A stretch of 64,000 bases of DNA from Desulfovibrio aminophilus DSM 12254 (GCF_000422565.1 NZ_AUMA01000008.1:124001-188000); one strand, 5' to 3'; shown: positions 34,286 to 43,606, numbered from the stretch's first letter. Made by a program: numbers and translations. The notes: generated from the sequence alone by a model not told the origin.

Positions 34286-34506
34286 TTCCGCTCCCGCCTT
34301 GAAGATGCGACAGCGATCCTACATGGTCAAGACCTCGGGGGCTTGAAGAAAATTGCTCCGGGGACCGCTCCCGAGGTGGACGGCGGGCCGCTCGCCGGGT
34401 ATAGGAAAACGTGCCGCGCCCATGGGCCGTCGGCCTTGCAGCTCGGCTCCCGTTGCGTTACCAACGGGCCTTCCCGGCGAACAAACCCTGAAGGAGGGGA
34501 GAGGTT

Positions 34507-35289
34507 ATGAAACGGATTTTCCTGCTTCTCGCGCTCGTGCTGTTTTCCGTGTCCGCGGCCTACGCCGCCGACGGCTCCTGGGACGCCGTGAAAGCCAAGG
34601 GCGAGCTGGCCATCGGCCTGGATGACGCCTTCCCGCCCATGGGCTTCCGCAAGGACGACAACAAGCTTTACGGCTTCGACATCGACGCCGCCGAGGAAGT
34701 CGGCAAGCGCCTGGGCATCAAGATCGTCTGGCAGCCCACCGCCTGGGACGGCGTGATCCACTCCCTGGACGCCAAGAAGTTCGACTGCATCTGGAACGGC
34801 ATGACGATCACCGAGGAGCGCGCCCAGAAGGTGCTCTTCAGCAAGCCCTACATCATGGACGGCCAGATCGTGGTCGTGGCCCTGAACAGCAAGGCCGCCA
34901 AGTTCGAGGATCTGGGCGGAAAGCCCGTGGGTTGCCAGAAGGGCTCCTCGGCCGTGGAGGCCGTGAAGGCCCTGCCCAAGGCTCCCTCCGAAGTCCGTGA
35001 GTATGACGCCAACCCCAAGGCCTTCCTGGATCTTGAAGCCGGCCGCATCGTCGCCGTGGTCATCGACAACGTCTCGGGCCGCTACTTCATCTCCACTGCC
35101 CCCGGCAAGTTCAAGGTTCTGCCCGGCTTCATCACCAAGGAGCCTTTCGGCATCGCCTTCCGCAAGGGCGATGTGGCCCTCAAGGACATGGTCCAGAAGA
35201 CCATCGACGCCATGGTCGCCGACGGCACCATGGGCAAGATCTCCCGCAAGTGGTTCGGCGAGGACATCACCAATCCCAAGAAGTGGTAG
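34507..35289 (+). CDS. polar amino acid ABC transporter substrate-binding protein
   Basis: A 260-residue family 3 periplasmic binding protein. The signal peptide MKRIFLLLALVLFSVSAAYA ends before ADGSW. Mature features are LAIGLDDAFPPMGF (the D-x-FPPMGF ligand loop), LYGFDIDAAEEVGKRLG, FDCIWNGMTITEERA (contact with the amino-acid carboxylate), and FGIAFRKGD. Ligand is a polar amino acid or cystine-like compound; the exact one is open. GGAGGGGAGAGGTT precedes the ATG. A short hairpin (34449-34468) lies in the leader. Permease and ATPase genes follow in order. Confidence 0.95.
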   Translation: MKRIFLLLALVLFSVSAAYAADGSWDAVKAKGELAIGLDDAFPPMGFRKDDNKLYGFDIDAAEEVGKRLGIKIVWQPTAWDGVIHSLDAKKFDCIWNGMTITEERAQKVLFSKPYIMDGQIVVVALNSKAAKFEDLGGKPVGCQKGSSAVEAVKALPKAPSEVREYDANPKAFLDLEAGRIVAVVIDNVSGRYFISTAPGKFKVLPGFITKEPFGIAFRKGDVALKDMVQKTIDAMVADGTMGKISRKWFGEDITNPKKW

Positions 35290-35305
35290 ACGGGTGACCG
35301 ATTCC

Positions 35306-36340
35306 ATGACTTCGATCAGGAGCGGGGCGCGCCGCGTCCCGCTCTTCTTGCTTCTCCTGGGGTTGTTCGCCGGAACGCTCTTCGCGTCCCTGCCGGCCCG
35401 GGCCGGAACGCCGGACGATTATCTGCGCCAGGCCCGCGAGGCTCAGTCCACGGGCGACCTCCAGGCCGCCGAGCGCTTCTACCTCATGGTCCCGCCGCCC
35501 GGCCCCCTGGGCGATGACGGCCAGTTCGTGGAAAGCCGCATGCAGGTGGCCCGCCAGCGTTTCGCCCTCAAGGATCCGGACGGCGCCGAGGCCGCCGCGC
35601 GCGAGGTCTTGGCCGTGTACCCGGACAACGCCGAGGCCGTGAACCTCGTCGAGTCGGTGGCCCGCGAACGCCTGCCCAAGTGGCGGCGCTACCTGGACGA
35701 CACCCTGCGCTTCCTGCCCACGCTCCTGCACGGCAGCCTGATGACCCTGGCCCTGGTGCTCTTCACCATGGCGGTTTCGCCCTTCGGCGGTCTGCTCATC
35801 GCCTTGGGCCGGATCAGCCCGGTGAAGCTGCTCTCCGGAGCCTGTTGGTTCGTGATCTGGTTCTTCCGGGGCACGCCGCTTCTGCTGCAGCTCTTCTTCA
35901 TCTACTACGGCCTGCCCGCCCTGGGCGTGACGCTCAAACCCATGAGCGCGGCCTTCCTGGGCCTGGGTCTGAATTACTCGGCCTACCTTGCCGAGATCAT
36001 CCGGGGAGCGATCCAGAGCATCGACCACGGCCAGACCGAGGCGGCCAAGGCCCTGGGCATGACCCCCTGGCAGACCATGCGCCGGGTCATCATCCCCCAG
36101 ACCTACAAGCGCCTCGTGCCGCCGGTGGGCAACGAGTTCATCGCCCTGATCAAGGATACGGCGCTGGTTTCGACCATCGCCATGGTCGAGCTGATGCGTT
36201 CGGCGGACCAGATCTTCAACGCCTATTTCAACGTCACGGTGCTGGTTCTGGCGGCGGCCATCTACCTCTGTTTCACCTCGGTCTTCACCTTCGTCTTCGA
36301 GCGCGTGGAACACCGCCTCGGGGTCTACGAGAGGCGGTAG
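35306..36340 (+). CDS. amino acid ABC permease with N-terminal signal-anchored TPR-like extension
   Basis: A 344-residue permease, over 100 residues longer than usual. Residues 10-31 form a signal-like helix; residues 33-122 are a soluble helical region (DYLRQAREAQSTGDLQAAERFY, ARQRFALKDPDGAEAAAREVL) that looks like two or three TPR units. The HisM/GlnP-type domain starts near 140 (LLHGSLMTLALVLFTM), with FRGTPLLLQLFFIYYGLP and the EAA loop AAKALGMTPWQTMRRVIIPQ. The extension would lie in the periplasm and could contact the binding protein. A GTG at 35294 is an alternative start. The gene overlaps none of its neighbours and abuts the ATPase gene. Confidence 0.9.
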   Translation: MTSIRSGARRVPLFLLLLGLFAGTLFASLPARAGTPDDYLRQAREAQSTGDLQAAERFYLMVPPPGPLGDDGQFVESRMQVARQRFALKDPDGAEAAAREVLAVYPDNAEAVNLVESVARERLPKWRRYLDDTLRFLPTLLHGSLMTLALVLFTMAVSPFGGLLIALGRISPVKLLSGACWFVIWFFRGTPLLLQLFFIYYGLPALGVTLKPMSAAFLGLGLNYSAYLAEIIRGAIQSIDHGQTEAAKALGMTPWQTMRRVIIPQTYKRLVPPVGNEFIALIKDTALVSTIAMVELMRSADQIFNAYFNVTVLVLAAAIYLCFTSVFTFVFERVEHRLGVYERR

Positions 36341-37105
36341 ATGGACTACATTCTGGAGCTCAAGGACATCGTCAAGCAGTTCGGCGGGCATACGGCCGTG
36401 GACCGCGTGAACCTGTCCATCCGCCGGGGCGAGAAGGTGGTCATCGTGGGGCCCAGCGGCTCGGGCAAGTCCACGCTCCTGCGGACCATGAACTTCCTGG
36501 AGACGGCGGATTCCGGCGAGATGCTCTTCGAGGGCCGTCCCTGCGGCTCGACGGTCTGGGGACTGCGCCGCACCCGGGAACGCCAGCGCATGGTCTGCGG
36601 CCTGCGCTCCGAGATCGGCATGGTCTTCCAGCAGTTCAATCTCTTCCCGCACATGACCGTGCTCGGCAATGTCATGGAGGGACCGGTGACCGTGCTCCGC
36701 AAGAGCCGGGGCGAGGCCCGCGAGACGGCCCTGTCCATGCTCCGGCGCGTGGGCATGGAGCGCTGGGCCGAGGCCTACCCCGTGACCCTCTCCGGCGGCC
36801 AGAAGCAGCGCGTGGCCATCGCCCGGGCCCTGGCCATGAATCCCAAGATCATGCTCTTCGACGAACCCACCAGCGCCTTGGACCCCGAACTGGTGGGCGA
36901 GGTCTTCGACACCATCCGCCAGCTGGCCCTGGACGGCATGACCATGGTCATCGTGACCCACAACATGGGCTTCGCCCGTGAGGTCGCGGACACGGTGATC
37001 TTCATGGAGAACGGCCGGTTCCTGGCCCAGGGCTCGCCCCAGGAGTTCTTCGCCTCCGGGGTCGAACTGCCGCGCATCAAGTCCTTCCTGGAAAAGATGC
37101 TCTAG
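36341..37105 (+). CDS. amino acid ABC transporter ATP-binding protein (GlnQ type)
   Basis: A 254-residue ATPase: Walker [10 protein letters not shown] (about residues 39-47), Q-loop [13 protein letters not shown], signature [15 protein letters not shown], Walker [14 protein letters not shown] and the switch HNMGF. An insertion of about 15 residues ([16 protein letters not shown]) before the Q-loop is seen in some deltaproteobacterial relatives. The ATG follows the permease stop without a gap, so binding protein, permease and ATPase are one operon. Its stop overlaps the stop of the convergent chemoreceptor gene by three bases. Confidence 0.96.
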   Translation: MDYILELKDIVKQFGGHTAVDRVNLSIRRGEKVVIVGPSGSGKSTLLRTMNFLETADSGEMLFEGRPCGSTVWGLRRTRERQRMVCGLRSEIGMVFQQFNLFPHMTVLGNVMEGPVTVLRKSRGEARETALSMLRRVGMERWAEAYPVTLSGGQKQRVAIARALAMNPKIMLFDEPTSALDPELVGEVFDTIRQLALDGMTMVIVTHNMGFAREVADTVIFMENGRFLAQGSPQEFFASGVELPRIKSFLEKML

Positions 37106-38775
37106 CCCTCCACCCGCACGTCGGCGGCGATGACGCCGAGAATCCGGCCCGAGGCGTCCTGGAAGGGACTGGACACGGTGATGCAGGCCGCGCCCGAGGC
37201 CTGGGACACGTATACGTCCGAAACCTGCATGGTCTGTTTGCTCATGGCCTCCGCGAACCAGGGTCGGCTGGACCAGTCCTTGCCCAGGGCCGCGCGGTCG
37301 TCGGCTGACTCGTTTCCGGGCTGGGGGATGTTCTCCACCAACTGGCGGCCGGCGGCGTCCGTGACGTAGAGCAGTTCCAGGAAGGGCTTGCGTTTGATCT
37401 GGGAGCGCAGGGAGCGCTCCATGCGGCCCCGGTCCAGGGAGAGGATGTCCGCGTCGGCCGAGAGTTCGGTCACGACCTCCTTGAGCGCGCCGCCGCCCAC
37501 CAGTTCGAAGACCCGGGTCATGGTCGCCAGAGAGGCGATGCTCCTGGTCAGGCCGCGCACGGCCGTGTCCGCCGTGCCCATGGCTTCGCCGGTCTCGGCC
37601 GAAATGGCGTTGACCTCCATGACCGTCCTGTTGAGATCCTCGCTGGCCTGGGACTGCTGTCCGGCGGCCACGGCGATGGCCTGGACCCGTTCCGTGGTGC
37701 CGCCCACGAGGCGCACGATCTCGTCCAGGGCCGCGCCGGACTCCTGGGCCACGCGCACGGTCTCCCCGACCATCTCCCCGGCCTCCTCCACGCCCCGGCG
37801 GGTCGTGCCGACCTTGTCCCGGATGGCCTCGATCTCCCGGCGCACGTCCAGGGTGGCGGCCTGGGTCTTCTCGGCCAGCTTGCGGACCTCGTCGGCCACC
37901 ACGGCGAAGCCGCGTCCGGCCTCTCCGGCCCGGGCCGCCTCGATGGCCGCGTTCAGCGCCAGAAGGTTGGTCTGGTCCGCGATGTCGCTGATCACGCCCA
38001 TGATCCGGCCGATGGCCTCGGCCTGGCCGCCGAGCACGACAACGGCCTCGCCCAGTTCGGCGGACTTGGCCGCCACGGCCTCGATGGAGCGCACGGTGCG
38101 CACCACGGTGTCCGCGCCCGCCCGGGCCCGCTCCACGGCGGCGGACGCCTCGCGGGACGCCGCTTCGGCACCCGTGGCCGCCTCGGAGATGGAGGCGGTC
38201 ATTTCCTCCATGGCCGAGGCCGCCCCGGCCATGAGTTCCTGCTGCTTGCGCGCGCCCTCGCCCGCTCGGGCCGAGGCCTTTTCCAGATCGCCGGAGGCCC
38301 GCTCGATGCCGTCGACGGCCTGTTTCAATGTCTTGGCCGCCGAGTGCAGGGCCTGGAAACGGGCGTTTTCGGACTGCTCCTTGGACAGCTCGGCCTCCTC
38401 AAGGCAGACGGCGAGGTCGCGGCGTTGCGCCGCCAGTTCGGAACGCGTCGAGGCCAGGGTCGATTCCAGCCCTGCGGCGCGTTCATCCCCTTTCCTGACC
38501 AACTGACGCAAGATTGCAAAATTGTCAGGCCCCTGTCCCGCAGCGCGCGGCTCGCCGGCCAGGGACCACAGCCTGGACGACAGTTCCGCCGCCGCCGCGC
38601 TGGCCCTCGCCGCCAGGAACAGGCCGCTCCCGAGGCTCATGAGGGCGACAATTCCGGCCATCATCGCCGTCGCATTGGACAAAAACGGCAAGTCGGAAGT
38701 CAGGCAGGACGTCAAGGTCACTAGACAGAAAAGGATGGAATTTCCGATTGATAAGGATAAAATTGTAGTGCGCAT
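37102..38775 (-). CDS. methyl-accepting chemotaxis protein with C-terminal Cache-type sensor
   Basis: A 557-residue chemoreceptor. Two N-terminal helices (about 7-25 and 35-57) enclose only a nine-residue loop, so it has no periplasmic sensor. A coiled coil follows, then the signalling domain with the invariant hairpin tip ([21 protein letters not shown] inside residues 263-303). Residues 445-557 form a Cache/PDC-like domain ([50 protein letters not shown]), placed after the signalling part and therefore in the cytoplasm. The start is fixed by GGGAG seven bases before ATG at 38775. The gene lies convergent to the amino-acid ABC operon. Confidence 0.9.
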   Translation of the reverse strand: MRTTILSLSIGNSILFCLVTLTSCLTSDLPFLSNATAMMAGIVALMSLGSGLFLAARASAAAAELSSRLWSLAGEPRAAGQGPDNFAILRQLVRKGDERAAGLESTLASTRSELAAQRRDLAVCLEEAELSKEQSENARFQALHSAAKTLKQAVDGIERASGDLEKASARAGEGARKQQELMAGAASAMEEMTASISEAATGAEAASREASAAVERARAGADTVVRTVRSIEAVAAKSAELGEAVVVLGGQAEAIGRIMGVISDIADQTNLLALNAAIEAARAGEAGRGFAVVADEVRKLAEKTQAATLDVRREIEAIRDKVGTTRRGVEEAGEMVGETVRVAQESGAALDEIVRLVGGTTERVQAIAVAAGQQSQASEDLNRTVMEVNAISAETGEAMGTADTAVRGLTRSIASLATMTRVFELVGGGALKEVVTELSADADILSLDRGRMERSLRSQIKRKPFLELLYVTDAAGRQLVENIPQPGNESADDRAALGKDWSSRPWFAEAMSKQTMQVSDVYVSQASGAACITVSSPFQDASGRILGVIAADVRVEG

Positions 38776-38850
38776 GCAATGGCTCCCGCTTCCATGTGGA
38801 ATGTTTCCAGGGGGGCACTGCAAGGGCGGGGCCAAGACGGCTTACGGAAA

Positions 38851-40221
38851 TCAGGGATTCTTCGATCCCAGCAGGACCATGCCGCGGATGGTGTGCAGGA
38901 GCAGCCCCTCGGGTTTCTCCAGCTCGGGCAGTTCCTCGCCCGGGGTCAGGGTCGTCACGGCCACCCGGCCGATGATGTGCCGTCCCTCGCGGCCCCGCTC
39001 CTCGGTGCGCAGGCCCCAGACGTCGTGCAGGATCATGGCCCGGCCGCCCAATTCGCCCACGTAGAGCATGATGTGCCCGGGCTTCCAGAGCAGGGTGGCG
39101 AAGGGCACGCCCCGGGCCAGGATGGCGGTTTCCTTGTCCTGGTCCGAAAGGCCCTCCAGGGAGATGTATTCCCCGGCCTTGCCTTGCTGTCTGGAATTGC
39201 GCGGCAGGCCCAGGCCGAAGGGCGTGTAGAGGTCCATGAGCAGGGCCGAGCAGTCGCGGTGGCCGTACATCCCGCCCCATCCGTAAGGTTCGCCGAGCAT
39301 GGAGCCGCCCACGCGGGCCAGGTTGGCGGCTGTGGCGGGCAGGGGCAGGGGCGCGGCGGCGGAGGGAGGCAGCAGGCCGCGCACCGTGACGGCCTCGCCG
39401 CGGGCGTCGCGGACCGGGAGGAGCACCTCGTAGCCTCGGGCGGTGGCCCGGGCCAGGGGCAGGAGCATGCCCACGCGGGCCTCGAAGCGGAACAGGCCGT
39501 GTTCGTCGGCCAGGGGCACCCGGTCGCGGGTCACGGTCACCAGGGGGGCGGACTGGAACTTCTTGCGGAACTCGGACCCGGCGAAGGCCACATCGGCCAG
39601 GGGCACCCAGCCCGAGGCGTAGCGGCAGTGGGCCAGGGCGAAGGCCCCGTCGGCCGAGAGGTGCGAGAGGTAGAGCGGGGTTCCGGCCCAGATCGCCGTG
39701 TTTTGCAGATAGTCGAAGGGGAAGCCTTCACCCGGCAGGTGGCGGTTGAGGAAGGCCGGTTCCAGGGTGGGCAGCACCCGCAGGGAGGTATGCACAACGG
39801 CCACGGCCGGGCGGCCGAAGTTGGGGAAGTCCTCGGGCCGCGAAAGACGGCGCATCTCGGCCATCCAGGCCGGGCTCCGGCGCAGGAGATTCTCCCCGTA
39901 GACCTTCTTGGCCGCGAAGTGGTTCAGCCCCCAGAAGGCGTCCCCGGGATCTTTGGGCGGGGAGGTGCGTTCCCAGGGCGCGAAGTGGCCGGTCAGAAAG
40001 CCGCGCAGCATCCCGGCCTGGACGTCCGGCGTGAACACGGAACGGCCGCCGTCCGGGCCGAGATAGGCGAAGAGATCCTGGGGCAGGTCGGTCACGTCCC
40101 GCACTTCCGGCGGGTCTGGCGGAACCAGGGGGCCCTTGGCCGCGCAGGCGGAGAGGAGCAGGGACAGGCAGAACGCCAGGATCGCGGCCCGGGAACGGGA
40201 ACTGACTGGGATGGAGCGCAT
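38851..40221 (-). CDS. NlpC/P60 family lipoprotein with SH3-type domains
   Basis: A 456-residue exported lipoprotein: signal helix then lipobox LLSAC (Cys26). The middle part (about 140-285) has the two SH3b-like modules of this family (SGWVPLADVAF). The catalytic NlpC/P60 domain is C-terminal: YGHRDCSALLMDLY (Cys324), PGHIMLYVGE (His383) and the third polar residue His399 in ILHDVWG. It should cleave gamma-D-Glu-diamino acid bonds of peptidoglycan stem peptides in the periplasm. Start at 40221, where the signal peptide begins. It is divergent from the cyclophilin gene, 112 bases apart. Confidence 0.92.
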   Translation of the reverse strand: MRSIPVSSRSRAAILAFCLSLLLSACAAKGPLVPPDPPEVRDVTDLPQDLFAYLGPDGGRSVFTPDVQAGMLRGFLTGHFAPWERTSPPKDPGDAFWGLNHFAAKKVYGENLLRRSPAWMAEMRRLSRPEDFPNFGRPAVAVVHTSLRVLPTLEPAFLNRHLPGEGFPFDYLQNTAIWAGTPLYLSHLSADGAFALAHCRYASGWVPLADVAFAGSEFRKKFQSAPLVTVTRDRVPLADEHGLFRFEARVGMLLPLARATARGYEVLLPVRDARGEAVTVRGLLPPSAAAPLPLPATAANLARVGGSMLGEPYGWGGMYGHRDCSALLMDLYTPFGLGLPRNSRQQGKAGEYISLEGLSDQDKETAILARGVPFATLLWKPGHIMLYVGELGGRAMILHDVWGLRTEERGREGRHIIGRVAVTTLTPGEELPELEKPEGLLLHTIRGMVLLGSKNP

Positions 40222-40333
40222 GGAGGCCAATCCTAGCAGATTCACCCTGGCGGCGAAAGTCCCGCCTTTTTCGTTGAGCGCGACGGCGCTTGGGGATAGG
40301 ATGCCGCAATTCATTCGCCGAGGAGGAAAACGC

Positions 40334-40924
40334 ATGCGTCTCATCCGATTGCTGGCCCTCTTGCTTTGTCTCGCCGCCCCGGCGGCCGCCCTGGCCGCCG
40401 ACGGCCCCGCCCCGGTGGTGGTCTTCGAGACGAGCAAGGGCATGATCTTCATCCAGCTCGACAATCAGAAGGCCCCCGTGACCACGGCCAACTTCCTGAA
40501 GTACGTGAACTCTGGATTCTACGACGGAACCATCTTCCACCGCGTGGTCAACAACAAGGGCATGGGCATCGTCCAGGGCGGCGGCTACGACGCCGCCTTC
40601 CGCCAGAAGCCGACCATGCCGGCCATCGCCTGCGAGTCCCGCAACGGGCTGGAGAACAAGGCCGGAAGCATCGCCATGGCCCGCACCGCCGACCCGGACA
40701 GCGCCACCTCGCAGTTCTTCGTCAACGTTCGGGACAACGACTTCCTGAACTTCCGTTCGGCCACTCCCGAAGGCATGGGGTACGCCGTGTTCGGCCGGAT
40801 CATCCGGGGCATGAACGTGATCCAGGACATCGCCAATCTGCGCACCACGCCCCGGGGCATGATGGACGACGTGCCCGTGGAGCAGGTGGTCGTGCGCAAG
40901 GCCTACCTCTACAAGGAACCCTGA
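40334..40924 (+). CDS. periplasmic peptidyl-prolyl cis-trans isomerase, cyclophilin type
   Basis: A 196-residue protein with a signal peptide (MRLIRLLALLLCLAAPAAALA) and one cyclophilin domain. GFYDGTIFHRVVNN carries the catalytic Arg; VQGGGYDA, GSIAMARTADPDSATSQFFVN and YAVFGRIIRGMNVI fit PpiA-type bacterial cyclophilins. It assists folding of exported proteins. AGGAGGAAAACGC precedes the ATG; upstream frame extension is the shadow of the divergent lipoprotein gene. A bidirectional terminator follows. Confidence 0.95.
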   Translation: MRLIRLLALLLCLAAPAAALAADGPAPVVVFETSKGMIFIQLDNQKAPVTTANFLKYVNSGFYDGTIFHRVVNNKGMGIVQGGGYDAAFRQKPTMPAIACESRNGLENKAGSIAMARTADPDSATSQFFVNVRDNDFLNFRSATPEGMGYAVFGRIIRGMNVIQDIANLRTTPRGMMDDVPVEQVVVRKAYLYKEP

Positions 40925-40946
40925 GCCCCTTTTCCCGCATGAAGCG

Positions 40947-40979
40947 AAAAGGCCGGGCCCGCGAGGGTCCGGCCTTTTT
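40947..40979. terminator. bidirectional rho-independent terminator
   Basis: A 10-bp stem (40951-40960 with 40965-40974, one G-U), tetraloop GCGA, with AAAA before and TTTTT after. It can serve both the cyclophilin gene and the convergent CheY-like gene. Confidence 0.9.
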
Positions 40980-40999
40980 GGGTTTCGCCCGGCCCGGCG

Positions 41000-41362
41000 T
41001 CAGCCCAGGGCGCGGCGGACATATTCACGCAGGTCTCCGGCGACCAGGGGCTTGGCCAGGAAGAAGGTGGCCCCGACCTTGAGCAGCCCGGCGATTTCCT
41101 TCACCCCGACCACGGCGGACATGATGATCACCGGCATGTCGCGCAGCGCGGCGTCCTCCCGCAGGGCCAGGATGAGCTGGCGGCCGTCCATTTCCGGCAT
41201 CATGATGTCCGTGAGCAGGAGTTGGAAGTCGTTGACCCGGATGGCGTCGTAGGCGTGTCGCCCGTTGGGGCTGACGAAGGCCGAGTGGCCCATGTCCTCC
41301 ACCAGCCGGGCGGCCAATTTCTGGGAGATGCGGTCGTCTTCCGCGATGAGGATCTTGGCCAT
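41000..41362 (-). CDS. single-domain response regulator (CheY-like)
   Basis: A 120-residue receiver domain with nothing attached. ILIAEDDRISQKL has the acidic pair, LLLTDIMMPEMDG contains the phosphoacceptor Asp (about residue 52), IIMSAVV gives the conserved Ser/Thr position, and FLAKPL the signalling Lys. It must act by binding a partner, such as a flagellar motor, a phosphorelay kinase or an enzyme. No kinase is adjacent. The chemoreceptor nearby (37.1 kb) and flgE (42 kb) make a link to motility conceivable but unproven. Confidence 0.93.
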   Translation of the reverse strand: MAKILIAEDDRISQKLAARLVEDMGHSAFVSPNGRHAYDAIRVNDFQLLLTDIMMPEMDGRQLILALREDAALRDMPVIIMSAVVGVKEIAGLLKVGATFFLAKPLVAGDLREYVRRALG

Positions 41363-41477
41363 GCTGCGTTCCCGTGCCCGTCCGTGTTTTCGGCTTCGGC
41401 GCTCGGAGCGGGTGTTCTCTGTCCTTTTTGGCAGAGATGGACGGAAGTGACAAGCGGGACGCCCGGGGAGGCGGGCG

Positions 41478-41508
41478 AAAAAAAGCCCGTCCCGGGGGCG
41501 GGACGGGC
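41478..41508 (-). terminator. rho-independent terminator after the 79-residue protein gene
   Basis: On the minus strand GCCCGTCCC pairs with GGGACGGGC around a six-base GC loop, followed by TTTTTTTCG. It lies 24 bases beyond the stop codon. Confidence 0.85.
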
Positions 41509-41532
41509 GGGACGCCTTCGGCGTCGTGACGT

Positions 41533-41772
41533 TTAGATCTTCTCGACGAGCATGGTGTCGTCAAAATCGGGCACCAACCGGTATCTGGCGCCGCCGGCCT
41601 CGAATTCGTGCTCCATGCCCGGAAACAGTTGCAGGCTGGCGTTGAATTCGTCTCCGAAGAAGATGTCCTTGGCTTCGCCGTTGCTGTCGAAACGGACGGA
41701 CTTGCCTCCAGCCAGGGTGACGATCTCGCCATGATGAATGCGAACGGGAAGATCCGCCTCGGTGTAATCCAT
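41533..41772 (-). CDS. small 79-residue protein, function unknown
   Basis: I do not recognise a family. The protein is acidic and rich in beta-favouring residues (VRIHHGEIVTLAGGKSVRF, RYRLVPDFDDTMLVEKI), with no Cys, no signal peptide and no membrane helix. It starts at 41772 after GGGAGGGAGAGTC and ends before a strong terminator, so expression as a single small gene is well supported. It is divergent from flgE across a 238-base gap holding the sigma-54 promoter. Confidence 0.72.
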   Translation of the reverse strand: MDYTEADLPVRIHHGEIVTLAGGKSVRFDSNGEAKDIFFGDEFNASLQLFPGMEHEFEAGGARYRLVPDFDDTMLVEKI

Positions 41773-41901
41773 GACTCTCCCTCCCTTTTTGAGTGCTTTG
41801 GTTTGTTTATATCCCTCCTCGCACGGCATGTCCACTTCTTCACAAGAGAAAAACGGTTCCGTTCGCGATTCGGAGGGGAGTTCCGGGGGGATGTTCCATC
41901 T

Positions 41902-41917
41902 TGGCACGGACCTTGCC
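41902..41917 (+). promoter_or_regulatory. sigma-54 (RpoN) promoter for flgE
   Basis: TGGCACGGACCTTGCC matches the sigma-54 consensus TGGCAC-N5-TTGC at every conserved base, with exactly ten bases between the -24 GG (41903-41904) and the -12 GC (41915-41916). It lies about 95 bases before the flgE start and in the right orientation. An enhancer-binding activator should be needed; none is encoded in the window. Confidence 0.85.
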
Positions 41918-42010
41918 TTTGTCGGGGTGGAGGAATTTTTTGCCGGACGTCCGGGCCGATGGCCCGACCTCCGCAAGTCCCGGTGGGGTCGCCGGGAAAG
42001 GAGCGCCTTC

Positions 42011-43606
42011 ATGGGTTTCAGCGCGATGTACGTGGGCGCCACGGGAGTCACCTCCCTGAGCCAGAAGATGTCGGTCATCGGCAATGACCTGTCCAATGTG
42101 GACACCATTGCCTACCGGGGCAGCGACGTCCTTTTTCAGGATCTCATGAGCCGGTACGGGACCGTGGGGCAGGTGCTCTCCAACGACACGGGCGCGGCCT
42201 TCCAGATGGGCATGGGCGTGGGCGTGGCCGACGTGCGCATCGATCTCAATCAGGGATCGTTCAAGGACGGCAGCGCGAACACGGACATGGCCATCGACGG
42301 CAAGGGCATGTTCCGCGTGGTCAGCCAGGACGCCGGCACGTCCTATTACACCCGGGCAGGAAACTACCGTTTCGACAACGCGGGCTATCTGGTCGATCCC
42401 CATGGGAACGTGCTCCAGGGGCGGGCCATCGACCGGACCACCGGCGAGGTCTCCGGCGGCGTCACGGACATCGTGCTGCCGTGGGAGGATGCGACCATCG
42501 ACGGCGTACCCACCCGGGTCGTCAGCTCCCCGCCGAGCCCCACCACCCGCCTGAATCTCCAGTTCTCCCTGGACAAGAGCGAGACCGACCACAGCACGAG
42601 CGCCACCGATCCCTTCTTCGCCCTGGCCGGGCTCTGGGATGGCGCCGCCGACCCGCCGCTGGCCGGAAGCAGCTACGCCTACTCCAGCTCGATCAACATC
42701 TACGACGCGCAGGGCAACGCCCAGCCGATGACGCTTTATTTCGACAAGGTGGACGTCACCCCGAGCGACGGCAACACCTATTGGGAATTCATCGCCACCG
42801 TGGACCCGGCCGCCGACGGCCGCGCCGGGATGACCGGAACCTCCGGGGCCGGCCTGCTCATGATGGGCACGCTGACCTTCAACAGCTTCGGCCAGTTCGT
42901 GGGGCAGACCTCCTACACCTATGAGGGAGCCGGTGACTCGTCGCTTCTGAGCAACTGGTCGCCCGCGGCCTTTTCCGCCGACGGCTTCCCGACCATGACC
43001 GCGACCTTTCTGGGCCTGGCCAGCGGGGCCGGAGCCGGAACGACGGGACAGACCATCGCCCTGAACCTGGGCCTGGGCAGCGCGACGGGCGGTTGGACTG
43101 GGCTGGCCTCCAACGCCTCGGCCGCCTCCGTGGGGACCAGTGTGGCGAATCTGCCAAATCTGGCCTCCATCGCCGAGCAGCCCAACGCCACCACCGGCTA
43201 CGGCGACTCCCTGGCCACCCTGAGCGCCAGTCAGGATGGCCACGCCACCGGCTATCTCCTGGACGTTTCCGTGACCAGCGAGGGCTACGTGCGGGCGATC
43301 TACTCCAACGGCGAGGAGGAAAACCTCTACCAGATCCCGCTGTACACCTTCACCAACGAGTACGGCCTGCGGCGCGAGGGGTCGAACCTGTTCACCCAGA
43401 CCGTGGAGTCCGGCTCGGTGGTCGAAGGCACGGCCGGGACCGGCCCGCGCGGCAATATCCAGGGCAAGAGCCTGGAACAGTCCAACGTGGACATGACTGA
43501 GGAGTTCGTGGACATGATCGTCACCCAGCGCGGGCTGCAAGCAAATACCAAGGTGGTCAGCGCCGCGGACGCCATGTTGAACACGGCCATCAGCATGAAG
43601 CGCTGA
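42011..43606 (+). CDS. flgE: flagellar hook protein FlgE
   Basis: A 531-residue axial protein that polymerises into the hook. The N-terminal rod-type segment is MGFSAMYVGATGVTSLSQKM followed by NDLSNVDTIAYRGSDVLFQD; the middle has the FlgE D2-type region (YAYSSSINIYDAQGNAQPMTLYF in sections, rich in Thr/Ser/Gly). The C terminus carries LEQSNVDMTEEFVDMIVTQR and NTKVVSAADAMLNTAI, the coiled-coil partner of the N terminus. AAGGAG nine bases before the ATG sets the start. No other flagellar gene is adjacent. A strong sigma-54 promoter and a terminator make it a single-gene unit. Confidence 0.95.
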   Translation: MGFSAMYVGATGVTSLSQKMSVIGNDLSNVDTIAYRGSDVLFQDLMSRYGTVGQVLSNDTGAAFQMGMGVGVADVRIDLNQGSFKDGSANTDMAIDGKGMFRVVSQDAGTSYYTRAGNYRFDNAGYLVDPHGNVLQGRAIDRTTGEVSGGVTDIVLPWEDATIDGVPTRVVSSPPSPTTRLNLQFSLDKSETDHSTSATDPFFALAGLWDGAADPPLAGSSYAYSSSINIYDAQGNAQPMTLYFDKVDVTPSDGNTYWEFIATVDPAADGRAGMTGTSGAGLLMMGTLTFNSFGQFVGQTSYTYEGAGDSSLLSNWSPAAFSADGFPTMTATFLGLASGAGAGTTGQTIALNLGLGSATGGWTGLASNASAASVGTSVANLPNLASIAEQPNATTGYGDSLATLSASQDGHATGYLLDVSVTSEGYVRAIYSNGEEENLYQIPLYTFTNEYGLRREGSNLFTQTVESGSVVEGTAGTGPRGNIQGKSLEQSNVDMTEEFVDMIVTQRGLQANTKVVSAADAMLNTAISMKR

